Shown here: positions 33,360 through 42,530 of the stretch, piece after piece
How the letters are laid out: every line of letters begins with the position of its first letter
How positions within the stretch are numbered: position 1 is the first letter of the stretch
Assembly (NCBI GenBank): GCA_011742915.1
Contig: JAAQTN010000016.1
Span: 1 to 64,000 of the forward strand
Reading direction: 5' to 3'
Length of the DNA: 64,000 bases
Source: Billgrantia desiderata
GTDB lineage: Bacteria > Pseudomonadota > Gammaproteobacteria > Pseudomonadales > Halomonadaceae
Made by a program: the position numbers and the translations under genes
Notes under the pieces: generated by a model
What the model saw: only the letters and a program-made list of their open reading frames with translations
Told to the model about the DNA's origin: nothing
The model's database searches: none

Positions 33360-34178
33360 TTGGCCAAGATCATCGTAGTGACCTCAGGCAAGGGTGGGGT
33401 CGGCAAGACCACCAGCGCAGCGGCCATCGCCACTGGGCTTGCGCTGCGAGGCAACAAGACCGTTGTCATCGACTTCGACGTGGGGCTGCGCAACCTGGAT
33501 CTCATCATGGGCTGCGAGCGTCGCGTGGTTTACGACCTGGTCAACGTGATCCAGGGCGAAGCCGGACTCAATCAGGCCCTGATTCGCGACAAGCGGGTCG
33601 ACAACCTGCACATCCTGCCGGCCTCCCAGACCCGCGACAAGGATGCGCTGACTTCCGAGGGCGTCGAGCGGGTGCTCGAAAACCTGGGCAAGGATTTCGA
33701 CTACATCCTGTGCGACTCCCCGGCCGGCATCGAGCGCGGCGCCCAACTGGCCATGTACTACGCCGACGAGGCGATCGTGGTCACCAACCCCGAGGTCTCT
33801 TCGGTGCGCGACTCCGACCGCATCCTGGGCCTGCTCGCCTCCAAGACGCGGCGCGCCGAGCGCGGCGAGGATCCGGTCAAGGAGCACCTGCTGATCACGC
33901 GTTACAACGCGGCGCGGGTCGATCACGGTGACATGCTCAACCTCGACGACATCCGGGAAATCCTGGCCATCGACCTGATCGGGCTGATTCCCGAATCCGA
34001 GGCGGTGCTGCGCGCTTCCAACCAGGGCGTGCCCGTGACCCACGATGACAACAGCGATGCGGGGCAAGCCTACATGGATACCGTCTCGCGTCTGCTCGGA
34101 GAGGAGGTGCCGCTGCGCTTCCACGAGTTCCAGAAGAAGAGCCTGCTGAGCCGTATGTTCGGAGGAGGTCGCCGGTGA
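33360..34178 (+). CDS. minD: Septum site-determining ATPase MinD
   Basis: This 272-residue deviant Walker ATPase starts [18 protein letters not shown], with switch blocks [16 protein letters not shown] and [14 protein letters not shown], and ends in the membrane-targeting amphipathic helix [15 protein letters not shown] choose TTG 33360, nine bases after AAAGGA, over ATG 33351, which is flush against the ribosome site and would add three residues atypical for the family. It recruits MinC to the membrane and oscillates with MinE. Confidence 0.96.
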   Translation: MAKIIVVTSGKGGVGKTTSAAAIATGLALRGNKTVVIDFDVGLRNLDLIMGCERRVVYDLVNVIQGEAGLNQALIRDKRVDNLHILPASQTRDKDALTSEGVERVLENLGKDFDYILCDSPAGIERGAQLAMYYADEAIVVTNPEVSSVRDSDRILGLLASKTRRAERGEDPVKEHLLITRYNAARVDHGDMLNLDDIREILAIDLIGLIPESEAVLRASNQGVPVTHDDNSDAGQAYMDTVSRLLGEEVPLRFHEFQKKSLLSRMFGGGRR

Positions 34179-34426
34179 AGTTGCTGGAGTTTCTGAAGCG
34201 AGAACGCAAGAAGACCGCCTCGGTAGCCAAGGAGCGGCTGCAGATCATCGTGGCGCATCAGCGCAGCCAACGTGGCCAGCCCGACTACATGCCGATGCTG
34301 GAGAAGGAGCTGCTCGAGGTGATTCGCCGTTACGTCCAGGTGGACGACGACGCCATCAACATCAGCCTGGACAGTGAAGACAACTGTTCGGTGCTGGAAC
34401 TCAACGTCACGCTGCCGCGCAGTTAG
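34175..34426 (+). CDS. minE: Cell division topological factor MinE
   Basis: This 83-residue protein begins [30 protein letters not shown] split by domain: the membrane-targeting N-terminus and the anti-MinCD helix, followed by the dimerisation domain ending [20 protein letters not shown]. Its GTG start overlaps the minD stop (GTGA). It stimulates MinD ATPase and drives the Min oscillation. Confidence 0.96.
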   Translation: MKLLEFLKRERKKTASVAKERLQIIVAHQRSQRGQPDYMPMLEKELLEVIRRYVQVDDDAINISLDSEDNCSVLELNVTLPRS

Positions 34427-34556
34427 ACGGCAGCTGAACGAGTCCGGCTGCGACTCGCTAGTCGTACGAGCGGTGCCCGCTGCTTCCTCGGCTGAGTCGT
34501 CCGCGGGGCTGTGTTAGGCTGTGCCGCTCAGGACGCAGTCAGGAGACACCGCGCCC

Positions 34557-36047
34557 ATGGCGAAGCCAGATGCCGCCCCGATGACCTTCCTGTGGCACGA
34601 CTACGAAACCTTCGGCGCCGACCCGCGGCGCGATCGCCCTTCGCAGTTTGCCGCGATTCGTACCGATAGCGATTTCAACGAGCTCGGCGAGCCGGTCGAG
34701 CTGTTCTGCAAACCGGCGGACGACTATCTACCGCACCCACAGGCGTGCCTGATCACCGGCATCACGCCGCAGCAGGCGCGTCGCCGCGGCCTGCCCGAGG
34801 CGGAGTTCGCCGGGCGCATCCACGCGCTGATGAGCGAGCCCGGTACCTGTGCGCTGGGCTACAACTCGCTGCGCTTCGACGACGAAGTGAGCCGCTGCCT
34901 GTTCTACCGCAACCTGCTCGACCCCTACTCCCGGGAGTGGCAGAACGGCAACTCGCGCTGGGACCTGATCGATGCGGTGCGCGCCTTTCACGCTCTGCGC
35001 CCCACCGGCATCGCCTGGCCGAAGCGCGAGGACGGCTTGCCGAGCTTCCGCCTCGAGGACCTGACCGCCGCCAACGGCATCGCCCACGAAGGCGCCCACG
35101 ACGCGGTAGCCGACGTGCGTGCCACCATCGCCCTGGCGCGGCTGCTCAGACAGCGCAACGCACGCCTGTTCGACTACCTGCTGGCGCTGCGCAGCAAGCG
35201 CGAGGTGGCCAAGCGGCTCGATGTGCCGGGGCGCAAGCCGGTGCTGCACGTGTCGCGGCGCTATCCGGCCAGCCGCGGCTGCAGCGCGCTGGTGATGCCG
35301 CTGGCGGAGCATCCCACCAACCCCAACGGCGTGATCGTCTACGACCTCTCCGTGGACCCTCAGGCGCTGATCGAGATGAGCGCCGAGCAGATTCGCCAGC
35401 GCGTGTTCGTCAGCAGCGACGACCTCGCCGAGGGCGAGGCGCGCATTCCGCTCAAGGTCATCCACATCAACCGCAGTCCGGTGATCCTGCCTGCGGCGGC
35501 GCTCAAGGACGTCGAAGGTCCGCGCCAGGGCGAATACGGCGAGATCGTCGAGCGCCTGGGACTCGATCTGCCAGCCTGTCGCGCCAACTGGAAGCGCCTG
35601 ATGGCCAGCCCCGAGGTGGGGCAGAAGGTGGCCGCGGTGTTCGCCCAGGCGCCCCCCGAGGGCCCGCACGACCCCGATTTGATGCTCTACAGCGGCGGCT
35701 TCTTCTCCCCCGCCGACCGCCAGGAGATGCAGCGGGTGCGCGCCACCTCGCCCTGGGATCTGGTCGATGCGCGTTTTGCCTTCCAGGACCCCCGGCTGGA
35801 GGAGATGCTGTTCCGCTATCGCGCGCGCAGCTATCCCGACACCTTGAGCAGCGAGGAGCAGGCGCGCTGGGAGGCGTATCGTTGGGATCGCCTGAACGAT
35901 GCTGCCGTGGCCGGTTTCACCCTGAGGGACTTCGCCCGTGAGATCGAGCGCTTCAATCAGGTGGCGCTGAGCGACCGCGACCGGGCGATCCTCGAGGAGC
36001 TGGTGATGCATGTGGAGGCGATGATGCCTGCCCAGGCCTTCGGCTGA
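34557..36047 (+). CDS. sbcB: Exodeoxyribonuclease I (SbcB)
   Basis: This 496-residue enzyme has an exonuclease I DEDDh domain (FLWHDYETFGADPRRDRPSQF in order; YNSLRFDDEVSR; AHEGAHDAVADVRATI with the catalytic His and Asp), then the SH3-like and helical C-terminal domains (YSGGFFSPADRQEMQRVR, FRYRARSYPDTLS). It degrades single-stranded DNA 3' to 5' in recombination and mismatch repair. Start ATG 34557 is 10 bases after AGGAGA; length fits the family (E. coli 475). Confidence 0.96.
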   Translation: MAKPDAAPMTFLWHDYETFGADPRRDRPSQFAAIRTDSDFNELGEPVELFCKPADDYLPHPQACLITGITPQQARRRGLPEAEFAGRIHALMSEPGTCALGYNSLRFDDEVSRCLFYRNLLDPYSREWQNGNSRWDLIDAVRAFHALRPTGIAWPKREDGLPSFRLEDLTAANGIAHEGAHDAVADVRATIALARLLRQRNARLFDYLLALRSKREVAKRLDVPGRKPVLHVSRRYPASRGCSALVMPLAEHPTNPNGVIVYDLSVDPQALIEMSAEQIRQRVFVSSDDLAEGEARIPLKVIHINRSPVILPAAALKDVEGPRQGEYGEIVERLGLDLPACRANWKRLMASPEVGQKVAAVFAQAPPEGPHDPDLMLYSGGFFSPADRQEMQRVRATSPWDLVDARFAFQDPRLEEMLFRYRARSYPDTLSSEEQARWEAYRWDRLNDAAVAGFTLRDFAREIERFNQVALSDRDRAILEELVMHVEAMMPAQAFG

Positions 36048-36067
36048 CGACGTGCGGCCAGACATGA

Positions 36068-36094
36068 CTGCGCCCGGCCAATGGCCGGGCGCAG
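36068..36094. terminator. Hairpin between convergent sbcB and protease genes
   Basis: CTGCGCCCGGCC (36068-36079) pairs perfectly with GGCCGGGCGCAG (36083-36094) with loop AAT. No T run, but the position between two gene ends supports a bidirectional role. Confidence 0.65.
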
Positions 36095-36113
36095 TGCGTT
36101 CCGTGGTTCGGTT

Positions 36114-38993
36114 TCAGTCGTCGGCTTCGGGCAGCGGTTCCAGGTGCCGGGTGAGAGCGGCGACGTTGCTGGGCTCGTCGCCCGGGTCGTAGGCGATGGT
36201 GGCGATGGCGCGCTCGGTCAGGCTCGGCCAGGTCTCGCGCAGATCGTCTGCCGTCACCGACAACACGCGCTGAGCCAGCCGCTCGCGACGGTCGAAGCCG
36301 GTATCGCCGAACGACAGCGCGCGCCACAGGCGATTGGTCAGCCCTGCAAGGCTGGTGTCGCGCTGCAGCAGGCTGTCGTGCACGGCCTGACGGTAGGGGG
36401 CCAGGTCGGCGTCGTCCAGCTCCGTCAGTTGCTGGCCGAACTCCACCAGGAAGGCATCGATGTGATGCTTGATCTCGTCGCTGGCGACGTCGGGAGACTG
36501 TACCAGCAGGCTGAGCCCCGGGGCGTCCAGCAGCGGCGAGTAACCGGCGCTGACCACATAGCCCAACTGCTCCTCGGTGCGCAGGCGCTGATAGAAGGGC
36601 GTGTCGATCAACTGGCCCAGTACCGCCAGCCGCGCCTGACTGTCGAGTGAGCGGTCGCTGCCCTGCAGATAGCGCAGCACCAGCGACTCCTCGCGAGTCG
36701 TATGGGGGTGCAGGATGGGCAGCGCCTCGTCGATGCGCAGCGGCGTCAGATCCGGGATCGCCTCTTTCGCCAGGGTGGGGGTCAGCATCTCGGCGACCAG
36801 CCGCCCCTCGCGTTTGGCCAGTTCGGCATCCAGGTTGCCGATGGCCAGCGCCTGCAGACGCAGCTCACCGAGGAAGGCATCGCGGAAGGTGCGCAGATCG
36901 TCCACCGTCAGCTCTCGGCTGGCGTCGAGCAGGCTCTGGGTCGGCCACTGCGGACGCATCAGCGCTTCGGCCAGGGTGCGATGGCCCTGGCGGAACAGCG
37001 CTGCCTGCGGGGCATTGCGCCATTCGCGCTGCAGGCGATAGCGCACGCGCTCGAAGCTGGCCTCGTCGATGTCGCCATGGCGCAGCTGCTCCAGGGTGCG
37101 GCGCATCACCCGGTCCTGACGGTCGCGCCAGCCGGCAAAGGCCAGCGTGATGCCGCGGGCGTGGGGGTAAGCCTCGACATCGTGGCCGGCCAGTCGCGCC
37201 GCATAGAACTCCTCGTTGAGACTGTCGTCCAGCCAGCCCGCCAGCAGGTGGGCCAGGACGGCATGCCGCGGGTCGCTGCTGGCCGTGGGATTCTGCAGGC
37301 TGAAGCGCCACTCGACCTTGGGCGTGTTGAAGCTGGCATCCGCCATGTGCCAGAGCTCGAAGCCCGGTTCCTCCAGCAACTGCGCGGGTCGCTCGTCCTG
37401 CTGGTCGAGCAGGGCCAGGTCTTCGGCGATGAACGGATTCGGCGCTGGCAGGGCGAGCCCCGCCAGGGGCTGAGCGGTGCTCGCCTCGGGCTCCACTTCA
37501 CGCCAGGGGGTATTGAACCAGGGTGACGTCTGCTCGCCCTCCACTTCGGGACCGCTGTAGACCCGCAGCAGCAGCTCGGGGCGCAGGGCGTCGAGATAGG
37601 TGGCGATCAGTTCGGGCTCGAAGCCGTCCATGCGATAGGCGGCGTACTGCACGTCTTCCACCGGGAAGCGCGCCAGGTTCATGGCCAGCCGCATGGCGCT
37701 CTGCAGCGGTGAGCCATGCTGCTGAAAACGGAACTGCTGCTCGGCGAGCTGGGCCTGCTCGTCGTAGCGCCACGCCTCCAGCCCCTGTTCGCGGATCTGC
37801 TCGATGGCGGCGAACAGGGTGGCCTCGATCTCGTCGATGCGCTCGGCCCCGGCCGGCGTCAGGCTGACGCTGACGGTGAACAGCGCGTGGCGCTCGTCGC
37901 CACGGCCCACGCCGGCGGAGAGACCGTCGGCCAGACCGGCGTCGCGCAGCACCGCGAACAGGCTGCCTTCGCCTTCATGGCCGAGTAGGTGGGCGAGGAA
38001 GTCGGCGGGCTTGTGACGGTAGTGCTGGAGCGAATCCGGCACCGGGAACATGAAGCGCACATGGCGGCTGTCGCGCACCGACTGCAGCTCCACATGGCGC
38101 GGCAGCGCCGTCTCGTCGATCAGCGGCTCCTCGATCACCGGGCGCTCCAGACCGCGATCGGCGATATCGGCGAAGCGCTCGGCCACCATTGCTTCCAGCT
38201 CGTCCAGCGGCTGCGGACCCACCAGCGTCAGGTGCATGACGTTGGCGTCGTAGTAGCGCTCGTAGAACTCGATCACCCGCTCGCGCAGGGTCGGCTCGCC
38301 GGCGGGCGGGTCGGCCAGGGTCTCACGGCTGCCCACCGAGAAGCCCGTGGTGGGGTTGGCGGGATTGAGCACCTGGTTGAGCACGTCGTTCTCACGGCGG
38401 CCATCGTCGCGGATGCGCGCCATGTATTCGGAGTGCACGATGTTGCGCTCGCTCTCCAGCTGATCGGCGTTGAACAGCGGCGTGAGGAAGAACTGGCTGA
38501 AGCGATCCAGAGCGCCGGGCAGCGCGGCGGGTTCGACCTCGAAGAAGTAGTTGGTGTCCTGCGGTGCGGTGAAGGCGTTGTGGCTGCCGCCGTGACGGCG
38601 CAGATAGCCCTGGTAGGCATCGGCTTCGGGGAAGGGCTCGGTGCCGAGGAACAGCATGTGTTCGAGGAAATGCGCCAGCCCGGCCAGATCGTCCGGATCC
38701 TGGGCGCTGCCCACGCCGACGTTCATCGAGGCGGCGGCGCGGTCGGCCGTGACGTCGCTGACCAGCAGTGCAGTCAGGCCGTTCTCGAGCGTCAGCACCC
38801 GGTAGTCGCGATCGTCATGGGGGCTGACGTGGGGTTCGATGACCTCCTCGATGGCCGCTTCGTAGTCATGTGCCGCTTCCTCGGCCTGCTGCGCCTGGGC
38901 CAGGGCCGGAAGCAGCAGGCCGGTAAACAGCAGGCCGGCAAGCCAGGGCAGAGAGCCGCGGCCTGGCAGAGTCGGATGGGGCTTGAGCATCAT
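36114..38993 (-). CDS. ptrA: Periplasmic zinc protease, pitrilysin (insulinase, M16) family
   Basis: This 959-residue protein starts with a signal peptide (residues about 1-35, ending ALAQA). The inverted zinc motif HFLEHMLFLGTEPFPEADAY (HxxEH) and the downstream Glu in the SERNIVHSEYMAR helix are intact. The second, inactive M16 half includes RTEEQLGYVVSAGYSPLLD. Length equals E. coli protease III (962). It degrades small peptides in the periplasm. ATG 38993 overlaps the upstream SRAP-like stop codon, so the two genes are coupled; ATG 38990 is possible. Confidence 0.93.
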   Translation of the reverse strand: MMLKPHPTLPGRGSLPWLAGLLFTGLLLPALAQAQQAEEAAHDYEAAIEEVIEPHVSPHDDRDYRVLTLENGLTALLVSDVTADRAAASMNVGVGSAQDPDDLAGLAHFLEHMLFLGTEPFPEADAYQGYLRRHGGSHNAFTAPQDTNYFFEVEPAALPGALDRFSQFFLTPLFNADQLESERNIVHSEYMARIRDDGRRENDVLNQVLNPANPTTGFSVGSRETLADPPAGEPTLRERVIEFYERYYDANVMHLTLVGPQPLDELEAMVAERFADIADRGLERPVIEEPLIDETALPRHVELQSVRDSRHVRFMFPVPDSLQHYRHKPADFLAHLLGHEGEGSLFAVLRDAGLADGLSAGVGRGDERHALFTVSVSLTPAGAERIDEIEATLFAAIEQIREQGLEAWRYDEQAQLAEQQFRFQQHGSPLQSAMRLAMNLARFPVEDVQYAAYRMDGFEPELIATYLDALRPELLLRVYSGPEVEGEQTSPWFNTPWREVEPEASTAQPLAGLALPAPNPFIAEDLALLDQQDERPAQLLEEPGFELWHMADASFNTPKVEWRFSLQNPTASSDPRHAVLAHLLAGWLDDSLNEEFYAARLAGHDVEAYPHARGITLAFAGWRDRQDRVMRRTLEQLRHGDIDEASFERVRYRLQREWRNAPQAALFRQGHRTLAEALMRPQWPTQSLLDASRELTVDDLRTFRDAFLGELRLQALAIGNLDAELAKREGRLVAEMLTPTLAKEAIPDLTPLRIDEALPILHPHTTREESLVLRYLQGSDRSLDSQARLAVLGQLIDTPFYQRLRTEEQLGYVVSAGYSPLLDAPGLSLLVQSPDVASDEIKHHIDAFLVEFGQQLTELDDADLAPYRQAVHDSLLQRDTSLAGLTNRLWRALSFGDTGFDRRERLAQRVLSVTADDLRETWPSLTERAIATIAYDPGDEPSNVAALTRHLEPLPEADD

Positions 38994-39673
38994 GTCTCCT
39001 GTTCGTTCCAGCGCAACATGGGGCCTGTGGGGTGTGCGCAGGCGGGATCCTGATTGTTGGGATCGTTGACCCTTCTTGATACCGGAAAGGCGCCCAACAG
39101 TTCCCTCGGCGCGGGACGCAGCAGTGCCCGCGCGGTTTCCACCGGCGTGTCGGGGTCGAGCCAACTGCGGGCCTCGTCGGCAGCAATCAGCGCCGGTAGC
39201 CGGTCGCCCAGCGGGGCCAGAAAATCGTTGGTCGGCACCGTCACCAGCGCCATCGAGTCGGTGTGCTCGGTCAGCGTCGTGTGGTAGCGGCACCAGATGC
39301 CCGCCAGCAGCAGCGGAGCGCGATCGCCCCGGGTGATGAGAAACGGCTGCTTAAAGCGGGGCTGCATCTTCCACAGATAGATCCCGCCGACCGGCACCAG
39401 GCAACGGCGCGCGGCGAAGGCCTCGCGAAACATGGGGCGAGCGTCGAGGGATTCAGCCCGGGCGCAGTGGGGGGCATGATCGAGCACGGTCAGCCAGGCA
39501 GGGGTCAGCCCCCAGAACACCGGCCTCGTGCAGGCTCTGCCCGCTTCCAGGCGAATGTGCGTCAGTACGCGTCTGGGCGCCACGTTGGCGCCGGTCAGCA
39601 GCGGTGACTCCTGGCACAGCCCGGGTAGCAATCGAGCGACGTCGAGCTGAGGAATGTACAGGCGGCCGGCCAT
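38990..39673 (-). CDS. SRAP-family protein lacking the catalytic residues
   Basis: This 227-residue protein has the SRAP (YedK/HMCES) framework: NVAPRRVLTHIR, FWGLTPAWL, CARAESLDARPMFREAFAARRCLVPVGGIYLW, LLLAGIWCRY and VTVPTNDFLAPLGDRLPALI. Active SRAP proteins start MCGR and use Cys2 to cross-link abasic sites, with a Glu in GFYEW and a His in the IHxRMP block. Here the start is MAGR, the Glu is Leu and the His is Gly, so all three key positions are changed. Start ATG 39673 behind CGGAGA makes a missed Cys2 unlikely. It may bind DNA without cross-linking, or have a new role linked to the coupled protease. Confidence 0.85.
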   Translation of the reverse strand: MAGRLYIPQLDVARLLPGLCQESPLLTGANVAPRRVLTHIRLEAGRACTRPVFWGLTPAWLTVLDHAPHCARAESLDARPMFREAFAARRCLVPVGGIYLWKMQPRFKQPFLITRGDRAPLLLAGIWCRYHTTLTEHTDSMALVTVPTNDFLAPLGDRLPALIAADEARSWLDPDTPVETARALLRPAPRELLGAFPVSRRVNDPNNQDPACAHPTGPMLRWNEQET

Positions 39674-39834
39674 GGAATCTCCGGGTGTCGGGGTGGCGTC
39701 AGGGTAGCCAAGTCGAGGGGTAATGAACAAGGCTTCGCTCGCAATGGTCGAAAACAGTGTTCGATGTGCGCTATCCTACGCTACCGTGCGAAGTAATCCG
39801 CCCACGAGATTGGTAACGTTCTGCGAGGAACTCG

Positions 39835-40452
39835 ATGGCTCGTCCCCGACAGCATGCGCCCGAAGCGCTCCATGCCCAGGTCATGGCGGCATGCGATGAC
39901 TGGCTGCAGAGCAATCCCGTACACGCGCTCTCGCTGCGAGCCCTGGCGCGTGAGGTGGGCTGTGCGCCGAGCACGTTGCTCAAGCTCTACGGCAGCTTCG
40001 GCAATCTGTTGCAGCATGTGAACATCGAGACGCTGGCGCGTCTGCGTATGGTCATCGAACCGCTGACCGAGGGCGTGGCGCCGGAACGGCAGATGCGCTC
40101 CCTGGCGTTGGCCTACTGGCAGTTCGCCCAGCGCGAGCCGTTCCGCTGGCAGCTGCTGTTCGATTATCCGCTGGCGCAGGAGGGCGAGCTCGACCAGCGT
40201 CAGTCCGACATGATCGAGGCGCTGTTCCTGCGCGTGGAGAACGGGCTGAAGGAGTATCAGCCGGCGCTGGGCGATCTCGAGGCCAGGCGCCTCGGGCGCA
40301 CCCTGTGGGGCAGCGTGCACGGCCTGGTACAGCTTGGCCTCAACGAGCGCCTGGGCTATTGGCAGGGCCAGCAGCTCGAGGTGCCGGAACTGCTCGACCA
40401 GCTGCTCTCCACCATCCTCGCCGGCCTGAAGCATAGGTCCGATATCGCGTGA
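39835..40452 (+). CDS. TetR/AcrR-family regulator
   Basis: This 205-residue regulator has an N-terminal helix-turn-helix (LSLRALAREVGCAPSTLLKLYGSFGNLLQH) and a helical ligand domain (ALAYWQFAQREPFRWQLLFDYPLA; GRTLWGSVHGLVQLGLNERL). The stop overlaps the GTG start of the acyltransferase gene (GTGA), so it probably senses or controls lipid metabolism with it; the ligand is unknown. Confidence 0.9.
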   Translation: MARPRQHAPEALHAQVMAACDDWLQSNPVHALSLRALAREVGCAPSTLLKLYGSFGNLLQHVNIETLARLRMVIEPLTEGVAPERQMRSLALAYWQFAQREPFRWQLLFDYPLAQEGELDQRQSDMIEALFLRVENGLKEYQPALGDLEARRLGRTLWGSVHGLVQLGLNERLGYWQGQQLEVPELLDQLLSTILAGLKHRSDIA

Positions 40453-41168
40453 ATCTCGTCCTGTACGGGCTGCTTGCCGTCATGCTGACCGCCGGCGGCT
40501 GGCGCATGGTTCGCAAGCCGCGACCGGTCATTCGCTATCTCATCTTTCTGCTGATCCACTGCTGCTATCGGCTGCGCCTGCGCGGGCTCGAGCATATTCC
40601 CGCCAAGGGCGCGGCCGTGGTGGTGTGCAACCATGTCAGCTTCATGGATGCGTTGGTGATCGGCGGTGCGAGCCCGCGCCCGCTGCGTTTCCTGATGGAC
40701 CGGCCGATCTACGAGTCGCCCTGGCTCAACTGGCTGTTCCGCCTGGTGGGAGCGATTCCGGTGGAGTCCGACCGGCGCGATCCCGGCAGCGTACGCCGGG
40801 CGCTGGAGGAGGTCAGTCGGGCGCTGCGCAGCGGTGAAGTGGTGATGCTGTTCCCCGAAGGCCGCTTGACGCCGGATGGCGAGGTGCATGCCTTTCGACG
40901 CGGGCTGGAGACGATCCTGGCCCGCGATCCGGTGCCGGTGATCCCTGCCGGTCTGGCCGGCCTGTGGGGGTCGTGGACGTCGCATTGCAACGGTCCGGCG
41001 CTGTCCAAGCGGCCGAGCCGCTTCCGCGCCCGAGTGGCGCTCTACTTCGGCCGGCCGATTCCGCCGCGGCTGGCGCAGCGCGACCGGCTGGAGGCGCACG
41101 TGCGGGCGCTCAAGGCCGAAGCCGACGGCTGGGCCTGCCCGCACCGGCTCGGCACGCCCCGGCACTGA
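40449..41168 (+). CDS. 1-acyl-sn-glycerol-3-phosphate acyltransferase-like protein (PlsC family)
   Basis: This 239-residue membrane-associated acyltransferase has a hydrophobic N-terminus (LVLYGLLAVMLTAGG), the catalytic block VVVCNHVSFMDALVIG (NHxxxxD), the acceptor-binding LFRLVGAIPVESDRRD, and VMLFPEGRLTPDGEV and VIPAGLAGLWGS. These are the four PlsC motifs. It is likely to act on lysophospholipids; it may be a paralogue of the essential PlsC. GTG start coupled to the TetR gene. Confidence 0.9.
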   Translation: MNLVLYGLLAVMLTAGGWRMVRKPRPVIRYLIFLLIHCCYRLRLRGLEHIPAKGAAVVVCNHVSFMDALVIGGASPRPLRFLMDRPIYESPWLNWLFRLVGAIPVESDRRDPGSVRRALEEVSRALRSGEVVMLFPEGRLTPDGEVHAFRRGLETILARDPVPVIPAGLAGLWGSWTSHCNGPALSKRPSRFRARVALYFGRPIPPRLAQRDRLEAHVRALKAEADGWACPHRLGTPRH

Positions 41169-42455
41169 TCAGGGCTGTCGCGCACGTCCGCTGCGCACCG
41201 TCTGCCAGCAGCGCGCCGAGGTGATCAGGTTGTCCCGCACTTCGATTATTTCCATGCGAACGCTGCCGATCTGCAGGCAGGCCGGGCCATCGGGGAAAGC
41301 TTCCAGATGCTCGAGGATCAGGCCGTTGAGGGTCTTGGGGCCGTCGGTCGGCAGCTTCCAGCCCAGGGTGCGGTTGATGTCGCGGATGTTGGCGGTACCG
41401 TCGATCACGTGACTGCCGTCGTCCTGGCGATGGATCTCCTGATCCTGGCCGGCCACGTCGGTGGTGAACTCGCCGACGATCTCCTCGAGGATGTCCTCCA
41501 GCGTGACCAGCCCCTCCACGTCGCCGTACTCGTCCACCACGATGCCGATGCGGCGCTTCTGTTTCTGGAAGTTGAGCAGTTGGGTGTGCAGCGGCGTCGA
41601 TTCGGGAATGAAGTAGGGCTCACGGGCCTCCTGCACGATCGAGGCCTTGGTCACTTCGTCCCGGGACAGGAAGCGGGCCGCATTGCGCAGATGCAGCATG
41701 CCGATGATGTTGTTGATGTCGCCCTTGAATACCGGCAGACGGGTGTGCTGGCTGGTGCGGATCTGGGTCAGGATGGTCTCCAGCTCATCGTCCAGATCGA
41801 TACCCACCACCTCGTGGCGCGGCACCATGATGTCGTTGACCGTGACGTTCTCCAGATCGAGGATCGACAGCAGCATGGCCTGGTGGCGATGGGGGATCAG
41901 CGTGCCCGCCTCGTGCACCACGGTGCGCAGCTCATCCCGGGTCAGGCTGTCGCCGCCGCCCTCGATGCTCTTGATGCCGGTCAGCTTGAGCAGGCCGTTG
42001 GAGATCGCGTTGACCAGCCATACCAGCGGATAGAGCAGCTTGAGCAGCGGTTCCAGGATCAGCGAGGCGGGATAGGCGATGCGCTCCGGCTTGATCGCGG
42101 CGTAGGTCTTGGGGCTGACCTCGGCGAAGATCAGGATCACGATGGTGAGCAGCAGCGGGGCGAGGGCGGGACCGGTGACCTCGCCGAAGAAGTGGATGGC
42201 CAGCACGGTGGCGATGGCGGCGGCCAGGTTGTTGACCAGATTGTTGCCGATCAGGATGACGCCGATCAGCCGGTCCGGGCGCGCCAGCAGCCGCAGGACC
42301 CGGCGAGCTCGACTGTCGCCGCTGTTGGCTTCGTGATTGAGCCGATAGCGGTTGATCGACATCATGCCGGTCTCGGAGCTCGAGAAGAAAGCGGAAAGGC
42401 AGATGAGCAGGAAAAGCAGGCCGAACAGCAATCCCACTGGGAAGTCGTCGCTCAA
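41169..42455 (-). CDS. CNNM/CorC-type transporter (DUF21-CBS-CorC_HlyC), YfjD/CorB-like
   Basis: This 428-residue protein has an N-terminal DUF21 domain of several membrane segments (LFGLLFLLICLSAFFSSSETG; NNLVNNLAAAIATVLAIHFFG; LLLTIVILIFAEVSPKTYA), two CBS domains (DIMVPRHEVVGIDLDDELE; FQKQKRRIGIVVDEYGDVEG) and a CorC/HlyC domain at the end. Relatives function in Mg2+ or Co2+ resistance and export. Start is TTG 42455 behind GAGGATCC. It lies next to ypjD and ffh, an order shared with E. coli (yfjD-ypjD-ffh). Confidence 0.93.
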   Translation of the reverse strand: MSDDFPVGLLFGLLFLLICLSAFFSSSETGMMSINRYRLNHEANSGDSRARRVLRLLARPDRLIGVILIGNNLVNNLAAAIATVLAIHFFGEVTGPALAPLLLTIVILIFAEVSPKTYAAIKPERIAYPASLILEPLLKLLYPLVWLVNAISNGLLKLTGIKSIEGGGDSLTRDELRTVVHEAGTLIPHRHQAMLLSILDLENVTVNDIMVPRHEVVGIDLDDELETILTQIRTSQHTRLPVFKGDINNIIGMLHLRNAARFLSRDEVTKASIVQEAREPYFIPESTPLHTQLLNFQKQKRRIGIVVDEYGDVEGLVTLEDILEEIVGEFTTDVAGQDQEIHRQDDGSHVIDGTANIRDINRTLGWKLPTDGPKTLNGLILEHLEAFPDGPACLQIGSVRMEIIEVRDNLITSARCWQTVRSGRARQP

Positions 42456-42530
42456 GGTCGTTGGATCCTCGCTGGCGTGTCAGCCCCGTTTGTAGGGATT
42501 TGCTCCGGCAGTGTCAAGGCGACCTACGCT

